Shown here piece by piece: positions 34,626 to 43,542 of a stretch of 64,000 bases of DNA. Each line of letters begins with the position of its first letter. The first letter of the stretch is position 1. Under the pieces are notes generated by a model, which had not been told where the DNA came from, searched no databases, and was given only the letters and a program-made list of their open reading frames with translations. The stretch is from Pseudomonas sp. Au-Pse12 (GTDB lineage: Bacteria > Pseudomonadota > Gammaproteobacteria > Pseudomonadales > Pseudomonadaceae), in assembly GCF_021341665.1 (NCBI RefSeq), contig NZ_JAJTTH010000006.1, positions 186,001 through 250,000 of the forward strand. The letters are read 5' to 3'. Made by a program: the position numbers and the translations under genes.

Positions 34626-35405
34626 TCAGAGAAGTCTGAGCATGGAAGGGGCACTCAGGGACAGGATCAAGCTCGATTGCGCAGAATCTATGCCGCCCTG
34701 AGCCGAACGCTCAACCACCCAGCCGCGAGCCTCGATTCGTCGACCCGGCAGTTGCCTGAGCAACCGCTGATCGAAGCGCGCCAGGATATTGGGTGCAATC
34801 CGCAATACAACCCGCCCCTGCAATGTGATCCAAAGCCCGCCGCGATTGCGTTGCAGCTTGCTCACACGCCCTTCGAACAAGGCAAAACCGGCGCGCCGGA
34901 TCTGCTCCGCTTTCAGTACAGGCGAGCGCCGCCACAAGCCCAGCCCCGCTCGACGCGCATGCTGCTCGGCAGCCTGCTGGCAACTCACCAGGGCGACGTT
35001 TGGTAGCACCGCTACCTGATACGCCAAGCCCTCAGCAATCAACCGCGCTTCAAGGTTGCCCCCACTGGCGCCATATACGTGGGCCAAGGCACGTCCGTAA
35101 CGATCCTGCCTTTCACGCCCCCACAACAGGCCGACCCGCCCACCACTCTGCGCCACCAGCTGTTGCAAGCGCCGTCGCGCCGCTTCGGCGAAGGGCTCGG
35201 CAGGGCGCCCCTTGCGCGCCAGTTCCGGGGCATTGAGGCCGAGCATGCGGACCTTGCGGCCATCCTTGAGGTGCAGGGTGTCGCCATCCACGACCCGCAG
35301 CACCGTTGCCGGCACCAATCCCTTGGGGGCCGGGCAAAACGCCTCGGTGGCGGTCAGCCAAATCGCGCCCACAAAAAAGGCGCCCACTAGGGACGCCTTT
35401 TTCAT
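34626..35405 (-). CDS. secreted thermonuclease-family protein with C-terminal extension (259 aa)
   Basis: A signal peptide (MKKASLVGAFFVGAIWLTAT, then EAFC) is followed by a staphylococcal-nuclease domain: VVDGDTLHLKDGRKVRMLGL, NAPE and ERQDRYGRALAHVYG carry the Arg-Asp-Glu-Arg active-site set and Ca-binding Asp. Residues about 165-259 (FEGRVSKLQRNRGGLWITLQ and following) form a second beta-rich domain that looks OB-like and is not in the minimal nuclease. It probably degrades nucleic acid in the periplasm or outside. The first codons overlap a terminator hairpin that follows rpmE. Confidence 0.85.
   Translation of the reverse strand: MKKASLVGAFFVGAIWLTATEAFCPAPKGLVPATVLRVVDGDTLHLKDGRKVRMLGLNAPELARKGRPAEPFAEAARRRLQQLVAQSGGRVGLLWGRERQDRYGRALAHVYGASGGNLEARLIAEGLAYQVAVLPNVALVSCQQAAEQHARRAGLGLWRRSPVLKAEQIRRAGFALFEGRVSKLQRNRGGLWITLQGRVVLRIAPNILARFDQRLLRQLPGRRIEARGWVVERSAQGGIDSAQSSLILSLSAPSMLRLL
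35373..35402 (-). terminator. rpmE terminator embedded in the nuclease start region
   Basis: Read on the minus strand, AAAAAGGCG-T-CCC pairs with GGG-CGCCTTTTTT around a 4-base loop (plus-strand arms 35379-35385 and 35390-35397, with one bulged base). The T-run corresponds to the A-run 35373-35378. It lies 45 bases after rpmE and spans codons 2-11 of the nuclease gene. Confidence 0.75.
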
Positions 35406-35446
35406 CAGCGAGGAAAGTCGGTATCGGCTTTCCAGAACGATCAGCC

Positions 35447-35668
35447 TCAGGCCTTCTTCGTTGCGCCGAAAGCACCGAAGCGCGACTTGAACTTGTCGAC
35501 ACGACCGCCAACGTCCAGAGTCTTTTGCTTACCGGTGTAGAACGGGTGGCACTCGTTGCACACGTCCAGGCTCAGAGGCTTGGCCAGGGTGGAGCGAGTT
35601 TCGATGACGTTACCGCAGCTGCAGGTAGCGGTAATGGCTTCGTATACTGGATGGATATCGGCTTTCAT
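35447..35668 (-). CDS. rpmE: 50S ribosomal protein L31, zinc-binding form (73 aa)
   Basis: Full-length L31 with the zinc ligands Cys16, Cys18, Cys37 and Cys40 (CSCG and VCNECHPFYTG), so it is the C-plus form and not the zinc-independent paralogue. It bridges the ribosomal subunits. ATG at 35668 with an upstream GAGGAA. Monocistronic unless the terminator at 35373-35402 is read through into the nuclease gene. Confidence 0.98.
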   Translation of the reverse strand: MKADIHPVYEAITATCSCGNVIETRSTLAKPLSLDVCNECHPFYTGKQKTLDVGGRVDKFKSRFGAFGATKKA

Positions 35669-35967
35669 GATGTATTCCTCAGGCTAGCGTGCCGCCACCC
35701 AACACTATTGTTGAATACCGCACGAATTAGGGCGCGAATTCTACCAGACCGCGTCAAACGCGCAAGCGATCCTGAGCACCCCCCATCAGAAAAAACCGAC
35801 GCGACCTTGACAGCCCCGGCTTTGCCAAACATCGAACGGCGGCGCCTGCTCCGCAACGGGACAACCCCCGCAGACACGGGGGCACGCGCGCTTAATACAG
35901 GACACCCCACGGCTCGTCTGTTAGGCTCCGGGGCCTATTTACCCTCTGCTCAACGAGATTTTCCCGC
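35669..35967. other. divergent rpmE/priA intergenic region (299 bases)
   Basis: It carries promoters for both divergent genes. TTGACA at 35807-35812 faces priA but has no good -10 at 17 bases. TAGGC-TCCGG-GGCCTA at 35922-35938 is a short dyad close to the priA start that could be a hairpin in its leader. Nothing else, and no credible ORF, was seen. Confidence 0.5.
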
Positions 35968-38187
35968 GTGCCCGACGCCATTCTGCGCCTCGCCCTGCCC
36001 TCGCCCCTGCGCCGCCTGTTCGACTACCGTGCCCCGGCCGGCGTGCTGCGTGCCCAACTGCACCCCGGCATGCGCCTGCGAGTACCGTTCGGGCGCCGGG
36101 AAATGATCGGCATCCTGGTGGAAGTGGCGGATCACAGCGAAGTCCCGGCCGAGAAACTCAAGCCAGCGCTGGCCCTGCTGGACCCTACGCCACCGCTGCC
36201 CCCTGCGCTGTTCAAGCTCTGCCTGTGGACCGCCCAGTATTACCAGCACAGCCTTGGCGACACCCTGAGCTGGGCCTTGCCGGTTCTGCTGCGCCAGGGT
36301 GAGCTGGCCGAAGCCCGCCAGGAACGCTTCTGGTCGATAGCCCCCGGGGCCCGCCTCGACGACCCGCGCATCACCCGCGCCCCACGCCAGCGCGAGGCCC
36401 TGGCAACCCTCGCCCAGCACCCCCACGGCGTGCCCCATACCCTGCTGAGCAAGCTGATGCTGAGCAAGGACAGCCTCGACCTGCTGCTGGCCAAGGACCT
36501 GGTACAGGTGGAGGTGCGCAAGCACGCGCCGGGCGTGCGTCACGAACACTGGCTGGCCCAGCCCGAACTGCCGCTCAACAGCGAGCAGCGCGCCGCCTAC
36601 GAAGCGATCCGCGCCGGGTTCGACAGCTACCACGCGTTTCTCCTGGCCGGGGTCACCGGCAGCGGCAAGACCGAGGTCTACCTGCAGTTGATCCGCGAAA
36701 CCCTGGAAGCCGGCAAGCAGGCCCTGGTGCTGATTCCTGAGATCAACCTCGGCCCGCAGACCCTGGCGCGCTTCGAGCAGCGCTTCAACGCACGCATTGC
36801 TCTGCTGCACTCGGCGGTCAACGACCGCGAGCGCCTGGACGCCTGGCTCGCCGCCCGGGACGGCGAGGCCGACATCATCATCGGCACCCGCTCGGCCTTG
36901 TTCACGCCGATGAAGAACCCCGGGCTGATCATCATCGACGAGGAGCACGACGGCTCCTATAAACAGCAGGAAGGCCTGCGCTACCATGCCCGCGACCTGG
37001 CCCTGGTGCGCGCGCGCCAGGAGAACATCCCGATCGTCCTCGGCTCGGCCACGCCATCCCTGGAAAGCCTGCACAACGCCTATACCGGCCGCTACGGCCT
37101 GCTGCGCCTGAACGAACGGGCCGGCGGCGCCAAGCAGCCGCGCTTTCTGCGCCTGGATGTGAAGAGCCGGCCGCTGGACAGCGGCATTTCCGGCCCCATG
37201 CAGCAAGCCATTGGCCAGACCCTGGCCGCCGGCCAGCAAGTCCTGGTGTTCCTCAACCGCCGCGGTTTCGCCCCGACCCTGCTTTGCCACGACTGCGGCT
37301 GGATGTCCGAATGCCAGCGCTGCGACGCCCGCATGACCGTGCACCAGCGCTCCGGCGAGCTGCGCTGCCACCACTGCGGCCATGTGGAGCGGGTTCCGCG
37401 CCATTGCCCGCAATGCGGCAAGGTCGACCTGCGCCCCGTGGGCGCCGGCACCGAGCGCGCGGAGGAACGCCTGGGCATCCTGTTCCCCGATTACCCGGTG
37501 CTGCGGGTGGACCGCGACAGCACCTCACGCAAGGACGCGATGAACCAGCTGTTCGCCACCATCCAGAAAGGGCATCCGTGCATCCTCGTGGGCACCCAGA
37601 TGCTGGCCAAGGGGCATCACTTCCCCCGGGTCACCCTGGTGTCGATCCTCGATGCCGACGGTGGCCTGTTTTCCGGGGACTTCCGCGCCAGCGAGCGCAT
37701 GGCGCAGCTGATCGTCCAGGTTGCCGGGCGCGCCGGGCGTGCCGAAGAACCAGGCAAGGTGATCATCCAGACCCACCTCGCCGACCACCCGCTCCTGGTG
37801 CAACTGACCGAGCAGGGTTACTTCGCCTTCGCCGAACAGGCCCTGAGCGAGCGTCGCGCCGCCGGCCTGCCGCCCTTCGCCCACCTGGCGCTGCTGCGGG
37901 CCGAGGCGCACAAGCCGGGCCAGGCCGAGGGTTTCCTTGATGAAGCTTGCAGCGAGGCCGAGCGCCTGCTGGCGGAACAGAACCTGGGGGGCATCGAGTT
38001 GCTGGGGCCGGTTCCGGCGCCGATGGAGCGCCGAGCCGGGCGCTATCGTGCGCAATTGCTGTTGCAAGCCAATGCCCGGGCACCGCTGCATCGACTGTTA
38101 AGCAGTTGGCTGCTGGTGCTGGAGCAGATGCCCAGCGGGCGCCAGGTCCGTTGGTCGCTGGATGTGGACCCGGTGGATTTGTATTGA
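35968..38187 (+). CDS. priA: primosomal protein N', replication-restart helicase (739 aa)
   Basis: Starts at GTG 35968. The N-terminal 3'-DNA-binding domain (MPDAILRLALPSPLRRLFDY) precedes a helicase core with Walker A GVTGSGKTE, the DEEH box (IIIDEEHDGSYKQQEG) and a zinc-binding region with paired cysteines (CHDCGWMSECQRC, CHHCGHVERVPRHCPQCG). It recognises stalled forks and loads the replisome for restart. Full length; monocistronic, followed by a REPIN. Confidence 0.98.
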   Translation: MPDAILRLALPSPLRRLFDYRAPAGVLRAQLHPGMRLRVPFGRREMIGILVEVADHSEVPAEKLKPALALLDPTPPLPPALFKLCLWTAQYYQHSLGDTLSWALPVLLRQGELAEARQERFWSIAPGARLDDPRITRAPRQREALATLAQHPHGVPHTLLSKLMLSKDSLDLLLAKDLVQVEVRKHAPGVRHEHWLAQPELPLNSEQRAAYEAIRAGFDSYHAFLLAGVTGSGKTEVYLQLIRETLEAGKQALVLIPEINLGPQTLARFEQRFNARIALLHSAVNDRERLDAWLAARDGEADIIIGTRSALFTPMKNPGLIIIDEEHDGSYKQQEGLRYHARDLALVRARQENIPIVLGSATPSLESLHNAYTGRYGLLRLNERAGGAKQPRFLRLDVKSRPLDSGISGPMQQAIGQTLAAGQQVLVFLNRRGFAPTLLCHDCGWMSECQRCDARMTVHQRSGELRCHHCGHVERVPRHCPQCGKVDLRPVGAGTERAEERLGILFPDYPVLRVDRDSTSRKDAMNQLFATIQKGHPCILVGTQMLAKGHHFPRVTLVSILDADGGLFSGDFRASERMAQLIVQVAGRAGRAEEPGKVIIQTHLADHPLLVQLTEQGYFAFAEQALSERRAAGLPPFAHLALLRAEAHKPGQAEGFLDEACSEAERLLAEQNLGGIELLGPVPAPMERRAGRYRAQLLLQANARAPLHRLLSSWLLVLEQMPSGRQVRWSLDVDPVDLY

Positions 38188-38200
38188 TCGATATCGCGTT

Positions 38201-38266
38201 TTCGCGGGCAAGCCCGCTCCTACAATGGGCTGCATCAACCCCATAGGAGCAGGCTTGCCGGCGAAG
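38201..38266. repeat. REPIN (two inverted REPs) between priA and argS
   Basis: TTCGCGGGCAAGCCCGCTCC + TAC at 38201-38223 and the inverted TAGGAGCAGGCTTGCCGGCG at 38244-38263 form a typical pair with a 20-base spacer. A further decayed unit (TTGGCAAGCCCGTTCCAG) lies at 38310-38327, before argS. Confidence 0.85.
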
Positions 38267-38397
38267 GCACTCGAATGCCGCCACCGATCCCCAAGCAGCC
38301 CTCTATAGTTGGCAAGCCCGTTCCAGCAACGGATAATGCCCAGTTTTTCCACCTGCGCACCGAAGCGCCGCCGCGCCAGCGGTCGAAAGAGAAGACC

Positions 38398-40134
38398 ATG
38401 AAAGACACCATTCGCCAGCTCATCCAGCAAGCCATCACCCAACTCGTCACCGAAGGTGTGTTGCCAGAAGGCCTGACGCCGGCGATCCAGGTCGAAAACA
38501 CCCGCGACAAGACCCACGGCGACTTCGCCAGCAACATCGCCATGATGCTGGCCAAGCCGGCCGGCATGAAGCCGCGCGACCTGGCGGAAAAGATCATCGC
38601 TGCGCTGCCGGCCCATGAGGACCTGAGCAAGGCGGAAATCGCCGGCCCGGGCTTCATCAACTTCTTCCAGAACACCCAGGCCCTGGCCGCGCGCCTGGAC
38701 GCCGCCCTCGGCGACGAACACCTGGGCGTACGCAAGGCCGGCCCGGTACAGCGCACCGTGATCGACATGTCGGCCCCCAACCTGGCCAAGGAAATGCACG
38801 TGGGCCACCTGCGCTCCACCATCATCGGTGACGGCGTGGCGCGGGTCCTGGAGTTCCTCGGCGACACCGTGATCCGCCAGAACCACGTGGGCGACTGGGG
38901 CACCCAGTTCGGCATGCTGATGGCCTATCTGGAAGAAAACCCGATCACCAGCGACGAGCTGTCGGACCTGGAGAACTTCTACCGCGCCGCCAAGCAGCGC
39001 TTCGACGAATCCGAAGCCTTTGCCGACCGTGCCCGCGGCCTAGTGGTCAAGCTGCAAGCCGGCGACCCGGACTGCCTGGAGCTGTGGACCAAGTTCAAGG
39101 ACATCTCGCTGTCCCACTGCCAGAAGATCTACGAGCTGCTCAACGTCAAGCTGACCATGGCCGACGTCATGGGCGAGAGCGCCTATAACGATGACCTGAT
39201 CAACGTGGTCAACGACCTCAAGGCCCAGGGCATGCTGGTCGAGAGCAACGGCGCCCAGTGCGTGTTCCTCGACGAGTTCAAGAATGCCGAAGGCGAGCCG
39301 CTGCCGGTGATCATCGTCAAGGCCGACGGCGGCTACCTGTACGCCACCACCGACCTGGCGGCCGTGCGCTACCGCAGCGGCAAGCTCAAGGCCGATCGCG
39401 CCCTGTACTTCGTCGACCAGCGCCAGGCCCTGCACTTCCAGCAAGTGTTCGCCGTGGCCCGCAAGGCCGGCTTCGTGACCCATCCGATGGAAATGGAGCA
39501 CATGGGCTTCGGCACCATGAACGGCGCCGACGGCCGTCCGTTCAAGACCCGCGACGGCGGCACCGTGAAGCTCATCGACCTGCTGACCGAGGCCGAAGAG
39601 CGCGCCTACGCCCTGGTAAAGGAAAAGAACCCGCAACTGCCGGAAGCCGATCTGCGCAGCATCGCCAAGGTGGTGGGTATCGACTCGGTCAAATACGCCG
39701 ACCTGTCCAAGCACCGCACCAGCGACTACAGCTTCAACTTCGACCTGATGCTGAACTTCGAAGGCAACACCGCGCCGTACCTGCTGTACGCCTACACCCG
39801 CGCCGCCGGCGTGTTCCGCAAGCTGGGCAAGGATTTCAGCGAAGTCGGCGGCCAGATCGAACTGCACGCGGCCCAGGAACTGGAGCTGGCGGCCAAGCTG
39901 GCGCAATTCGGCGAGATCCTCAACAACGTCGCCGACAAGGGCACGCCGCACATCCTCTGCACCTACCTGTACGACGTGGCCGGGCTGTTCTCCAGCTTCT
40001 ATGAAAACTGCCCGATCCTGGCCGCCGAGACGCCGACCCAGATGCACAGCCGTCTGCGCCTCACCGAGCTGACCCGACGCACCCTCAAGCAAGGTCTGGA
40101 ACTGCTGGGCCTCAAAGTCCTGGAGCAAATGTAA
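38398..40134 (+). CDS. argS: arginyl-tRNA synthetase (578 aa)
   Basis: The start is the ATG at 38398 (MKDTIRQLIQQAITQLVTEG); an upstream in-frame extension is translated REP sequence and is rejected. The additional N-terminal domain, the HIGH-type motif HVGH in LAKEMHVGHLRST, and the class Ia anticodon-binding C-terminus are present; there is no KMSK, as usual for ArgRS. It charges tRNA-Arg. The next gene starts 1 base after the stop. Confidence 0.98.
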   Translation: MKDTIRQLIQQAITQLVTEGVLPEGLTPAIQVENTRDKTHGDFASNIAMMLAKPAGMKPRDLAEKIIAALPAHEDLSKAEIAGPGFINFFQNTQALAARLDAALGDEHLGVRKAGPVQRTVIDMSAPNLAKEMHVGHLRSTIIGDGVARVLEFLGDTVIRQNHVGDWGTQFGMLMAYLEENPITSDELSDLENFYRAAKQRFDESEAFADRARGLVVKLQAGDPDCLELWTKFKDISLSHCQKIYELLNVKLTMADVMGESAYNDDLINVVNDLKAQGMLVESNGAQCVFLDEFKNAEGEPLPVIIVKADGGYLYATTDLAAVRYRSGKLKADRALYFVDQRQALHFQQVFAVARKAGFVTHPMEMEHMGFGTMNGADGRPFKTRDGGTVKLIDLLTEAEERAYALVKEKNPQLPEADLRSIAKVVGIDSVKYADLSKHRTSDYSFNFDLMLNFEGNTAPYLLYAYTRAAGVFRKLGKDFSEVGGQIELHAAQELELAAKLAQFGEILNNVADKGTPHILCTYLYDVAGLFSSFYENCPILAAETPTQMHSRLRLTELTRRTLKQGLELLGLKVLEQM

Positions 40135-40135
40135 G

Positions 40136-40843
40136 TTGGCTGCCAAGAAAAAACCTGCACCCAAGCGTGGCGCCAGCCGTTACCAGGCCCCGGCCAAGAA
40201 GCCGATTCCGGGCTGGTTGTGGCTGGCCATCGGCCTGACCATCGGGGCCTTCATCGTGTTCTTGATGAAGCTCGAACCAGGAAAAGGCGGCGACAGCGTC
40301 AAGCGCGAGAAGATCGAACAGCAGAAAGCCAGCAAGATCGCCGAGGCCAACAAGACCCCGCCGAGCCCGCAGCAACCGGTGAAGCCGAAATACGACTTCT
40401 ATACCCTGCTGCCGGAATCGGAGGTCATCGTGCCGCCGGAAGCGGTGCCGGAAAAAACCCTGCCGACGCCTCAAGTGCCGCCAGTGCCGACCACTCCGGT
40501 AACCCCGGCGGAAGCGGCGAAGATCGACACCGCCCGGGCCCAGGCGGCCCTGGCCGGGATCACCCCGCCGCCGGCACCACCGGTGGCCAAGGCGGCGCCG
40601 GTGACCAAGTTCTTCCTCCAGGCCGGTTCGTTCCGCAAGGAAGCCGATGCCGACAAGGTCCGCGCGCAGATCATTCTGCTGGGCCAGTCGGTCTCGGTGG
40701 AATCCGGCACGGTGAAGGATGAAACCTGGTACCGGGTATTGGTGGGCCCGTTCAGCAACCGCGAACAGCTCACCGTGGCACAGAAGCAACTGGCCGGCGC
40801 CGGCTTCAGCAATCTGCTGTTACAACAGCGTCAGAGCCGCTAA
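40136..40843 (+). CDS. FtsN-like SPOR-domain cell-division protein (235 aa)
   Basis: The TTG start at 40136 lies one base after the argS stop. A basic N-terminus (AAKKKPAPKRGASRYQAPAK) precedes one membrane helix at about residues 26-43, a proline-rich periplasmic linker, and a C-terminal SPOR domain (TKFFLQAGSFRKEADADKVR). This is the FtsN architecture (cytoplasmic tail, helix, linker, SPOR), and the argS/SPOR/hslV order is where ftsN sits in many gammaproteobacteria. It is probably recruited to the septum and activates septal peptidoglycan synthesis. Confidence 0.8.
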   Translation: MAAKKKPAPKRGASRYQAPAKKPIPGWLWLAIGLTIGAFIVFLMKLEPGKGGDSVKREKIEQQKASKIAEANKTPPSPQQPVKPKYDFYTLLPESEVIVPPEAVPEKTLPTPQVPPVPTTPVTPAEAAKIDTARAQAALAGITPPPAPPVAKAAPVTKFFLQAGSFRKEADADKVRAQIILLGQSVSVESGTVKDETWYRVLVGPFSNREQLTVAQKQLAGAGFSNLLLQQRQSR

Positions 40844-40867
40844 ACCGACCGCCAAGCGGTTGATCCC

Positions 40868-40916
40868 AGGCAAGCCCGCTCCCACGCACCCTGTAGGAGC
40901 GGGCTTGCCCGCGCAG
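40868..40916. repeat. REPIN between the SPOR gene and hslV
   Basis: GGCAAGCCCGCTCCCAC at 40869-40885 and the inverted GTAGGAGCGGGCTTGCCCGC at 40893-40912 form a compact pair, only about 7 bases apart. Subtype GCGGGC-TT-GCCCGC. It lies in the 196-base gap upstream of hslV. Confidence 0.85.
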
Positions 40917-41039
40917 CTTTCAAGCCTTGCGCCAAATACCGCCGGTCCCCCGCTACAGCCTCCGGTTGAAAAACTCCCAGCCACCCCCATATGAGTTTCC
41001 ATCAGGGCACTTTCGCCCCGCTGTGTGGAGACTCCCCCC

Positions 41040-41570
41040 TTGACCACCATCGTTTCAGTCCGCCGCCACGGCAAAGTCGTCATGGGCGGCGACGGCCAGG
41101 TTTCTCTCGGCAACACCGTGATGAAAGGCAACGCGAAAAAAGTCCGCCGCCTCTATCACGGCCAGGTCATCGCCGGCTTTGCCGGGGCCACCGCCGACGC
41201 CTTCACCCTGTTCGAGCGCTTTGAAGGCCAACTGGAGAAGCACCAGGGCCATCTGGTTCGCGCCGCTGTCGAGCTGGCCAAGGAATGGCGTACCGATCGC
41301 TCCCTGAGCCGCCTGGAAGCCATGCTGGCCGTGGCCAACAAGGATGCGTCCTTGATCATCACCGGCAACGGCGATGTGGTTGAGCCCGAAGACGGCCTGA
41401 TCGCCATGGGTTCCGGTGGCGCCTACGCCCAGGCCGCCGCCAGCGCCCTGCTGAAAAAGACCGACCTGTCGGCCCGTGAAATCGTCGAGACCGCCCTCGG
41501 CATCGCCGGCGACATCTGTGTATTCACCAACCACACTCAAACCATCGAGGAGCAGGATCTCGCGGAATAA
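41040..41570 (+). CDS. hslV: HslV peptidase of the HslUV protease (176 aa)
   Basis: The TTG start at 41040 is chosen because it gives MTTIVSVRRHGKVVMGGDGQ, which leaves Thr as the N-terminal nucleophile after Met removal; GGAG at 41027-41030 is well spaced. A start at GTG 41025 would bury the threonine. VMGGDGQVSLGNTVMKGNAK is the conserved proteasome-beta-like core. It forms a dodecameric peptidase with HslU. First gene of hslVU. Confidence 0.97.
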   Translation: MTTIVSVRRHGKVVMGGDGQVSLGNTVMKGNAKKVRRLYHGQVIAGFAGATADAFTLFERFEGQLEKHQGHLVRAAVELAKEWRTDRSLSRLEAMLAVANKDASLIITGNGDVVEPEDGLIAMGSGGAYAQAAASALLKKTDLSAREIVETALGIAGDICVFTNHTQTIEEQDLAE

Positions 41571-41627
41571 GCCTGTTGCGGCGCTTGCGCCACGGCATTC
41601 ATTCTTGCTTGAGGACCGCCAATTACT

Positions 41628-42968
41628 ATGTCCATGACACCCCGCGAAATCGTCCACGAACTCAATCGCCATATCATCGGCCAGGACGATGCCAAGCGCG
41701 CCGTCGCTATCGCCCTGCGCAACCGCTGGCGCCGCATGCAGCTGCCGGCCGAGCTGCGCGTTGAAGTGACCCCCAAGAACATCCTGATGATCGGCCCGAC
41801 CGGTGTCGGCAAGACCGAAATCGCCCGTCGCCTGGCCAAGCTGGCCAACGCGCCATTCATCAAGGTCGAAGCCACCAAGTTCACCGAAGTCGGCTACGTT
41901 GGCCGCGACGTCGAATCGATCATTCGTGACCTCGCCGACGCAGCGATCAAGATGTTCCGCGAACAGGAAATGATCCGCGTTCGCCATCGCGCCGAAGACG
42001 CCGCCGAAGAGCGCATCCTCGATGCCCTGCTGCCACCGGCACGCACCGGTTTCAACAGTGACGACGCGGCCCCGGCCCATGATTCCAACACCCGCCAGCT
42101 GTTCCGCAAGCGCCTGCGCGAAGGCCAGCTGGACGACAAGGAAATCGAGATCGAAGTGGCGGAAGCCGCGGGCGTCGACATTTCTGCGCCGCCGGGCATG
42201 GAAGAGATGACCAACCAGCTGCAGAACCTGTTCGCCAACATGGGCAAGGGCAAGCGCAAGAACCGCAAGCTCAAGGTCAAGGAAGCGCTGAAGCTGGTGC
42301 GCGACGAAGAGGCCAGCCGCCTGGTCAATGACGAAGAGCTCAAGGCCAAGGCCCTGGAAGCCGTCGAGCAGCACGGTATCGTGTTCATCGACGAAATCGA
42401 CAAGGTGGCCAAGCGCGGCAATGCCGGCGGCGTCGACGTCTCCCGCGAAGGCGTGCAGCGCGACCTGCTGCCGCTGATCGAGGGCTGCACCGTCAACACC
42501 AAGCTGGGCATGGTCAAGACCGACCACATCCTGTTCATCGCCTCCGGCGCCTTCCACCTGAGCAAGCCCAGCGACCTGGTGCCGGAACTGCAAGGCCGCC
42601 TGCCAATCCGCGTGGAACTCAAGGCGCTGTCGCCGGAAGACTTCGAGCGCATCCTTAGCGAGCCTCACGCGTCGCTGACCGAGCAGTACCGCGAGCTGCT
42701 GAAGACCGAAGGCCTGAGCATCGAGTTCCTGCCTGACGGTATCAAGCGCCTGGCGGAGATCGCCTGGCAGGTCAACGAGAAGACCGAGAACATCGGTGCC
42801 CGTCGCCTGCACACCCTGCTCGAGCGCCTGCTGGAAGAGGTGTCGTTCAGCGCCGGTGACCTGGCCAGCGCCCACAGCGAAGAGCCAATCCGCATCGACG
42901 CCGCCTACGTCAACAGCCACCTGGGCGAATTGGCGCAGAACGAAGACCTTTCCCGTTATATCCTCTAA
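41628..42968 (+). CDS. hslU: HslU ATPase/unfoldase (446 aa)
   Basis: AAA+ protein with Walker A GPTGVGKTE (near residue 57), the pore motif GYVGRDVESI, an intermediate I-domain (residues about 110-230) and Walker B GIVFIDEIDK. The C-terminus ends in RYIL, the segment that activates HslV. It unfolds substrates for HslV. The 57-base gap after hslV holds no other feature; the gene ends right before repeat copy D. Confidence 0.98.
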   Translation: MSMTPREIVHELNRHIIGQDDAKRAVAIALRNRWRRMQLPAELRVEVTPKNILMIGPTGVGKTEIARRLAKLANAPFIKVEATKFTEVGYVGRDVESIIRDLADAAIKMFREQEMIRVRHRAEDAAEERILDALLPPARTGFNSDDAAPAHDSNTRQLFRKRLREGQLDDKEIEIEVAEAAGVDISAPPGMEEMTNQLQNLFANMGKGKRKNRKLKVKEALKLVRDEEASRLVNDEELKAKALEAVEQHGIVFIDEIDKVAKRGNAGGVDVSREGVQRDLLPLIEGCTVNTKLGMVKTDHILFIASGAFHLSKPSDLVPELQGRLPIRVELKALSPEDFERILSEPHASLTEQYRELLKTEGLSIEFLPDGIKRLAEIAWQVNEKTENIGARRLHTLLERLLEEVSFSAGDLASAHSEEPIRIDAAYVNSHLGELAQNEDLSRYIL

Positions 42969-43042
42969 GCGACAAGCTTTGAGCCTCAAGCTGCAAGTTG
43001 ATCGCGGTCATCTTGTAGCTTGTAGCTTGCAGCTTTAAGCTG
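42969..43042. repeat. CAAGCTGCAAGCT-type imperfect inverted repeat, copy D
   Basis: The left arm GACAAGCTTTGAGCCTCAAG followed by CTGCAAGTTG, and the right arm CTTGTAGCTTGTAGCTTGCA followed by GCTTTAAGCTGC, are imperfectly complementary over roughly 30 bases each. It starts at the hslU stop codon and ends 5 bases before the next start codon. Confidence 0.7.
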
Positions 43043-43047
43043 CCCTC

Positions 43048-43425
43048 ATGACTAAACTCCCCACCGGTATCAACCTGCACAAAGCCTCGAAAACCCTGAC
43101 CCTGACCTACGGGCCGGACGAGGTCTATCACCTGCCTGCGGAACTCCTGCGGGTGCATTCTCCCTCTGCCGAGGTCCAGGGCCACGGCAAGCCCATCCTG
43201 CAATTCGGCAAGCTCGGCGTCGGCCTGAGCAAAGTCGAACCGGCAGGCCAGTACGCACTGAAATTGACCTTCGACGACGGTCATGACAGTGGACTGTTCA
43301 CCTGGGACTACCTCTATCAACTGGCGCTGCGCCAGGACGAGTTGTGGAACGACTATCTAGCGGAACTCAAGGCCGCCGGAAAATCCCGCGACCCAAACGA
43401 GTCCATCGTCAAGCTGATGCTCTAG
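43048..43425 (+). CDS. DUF971 (gamma-butyrobetaine hydroxylase-like N-terminal) protein (125 aa)
   Basis: A small stand-alone domain with LHKASKTLTLTYGPDEVYHL, then LPAELLRVHSPSAEVQGHG and GLFTWDYLYQLALRQDELW is the DUF971 pattern, the same fold as the N-terminal domain of gamma-butyrobetaine hydroxylases. The Cys/His zinc ligands of the eukaryotic domain are not obvious. In other bacteria this domain is linked to Fe-S scaffold proteins. It lies between hslVU and phaC1 as in other Pseudomonas. Function unknown. Confidence 0.8.
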   Translation: MTKLPTGINLHKASKTLTLTYGPDEVYHLPAELLRVHSPSAEVQGHGKPILQFGKLGVGLSKVEPAGQYALKLTFDDGHDSGLFTWDYLYQLALRQDELWNDYLAELKAAGKSRDPNESIVKLML

Positions 43426-43542
43426 CTCAAGCCTTCGACGGTTTAGAAGGCATTTTCTAATTCCATCTGTTTGAATGCTGGGCGGTATGGCCAATGAATG
43501 GCCTGCTTGCGGAAAAAATTAAACTCGGGTAACCAATGGAGC

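Noticed and set aside
38275..38397. 41-residue N-terminal extension of ArgS
   Set aside because: The peptide is translated REP/leader sequence; the conserved ArgS start is the ATG at 38398.
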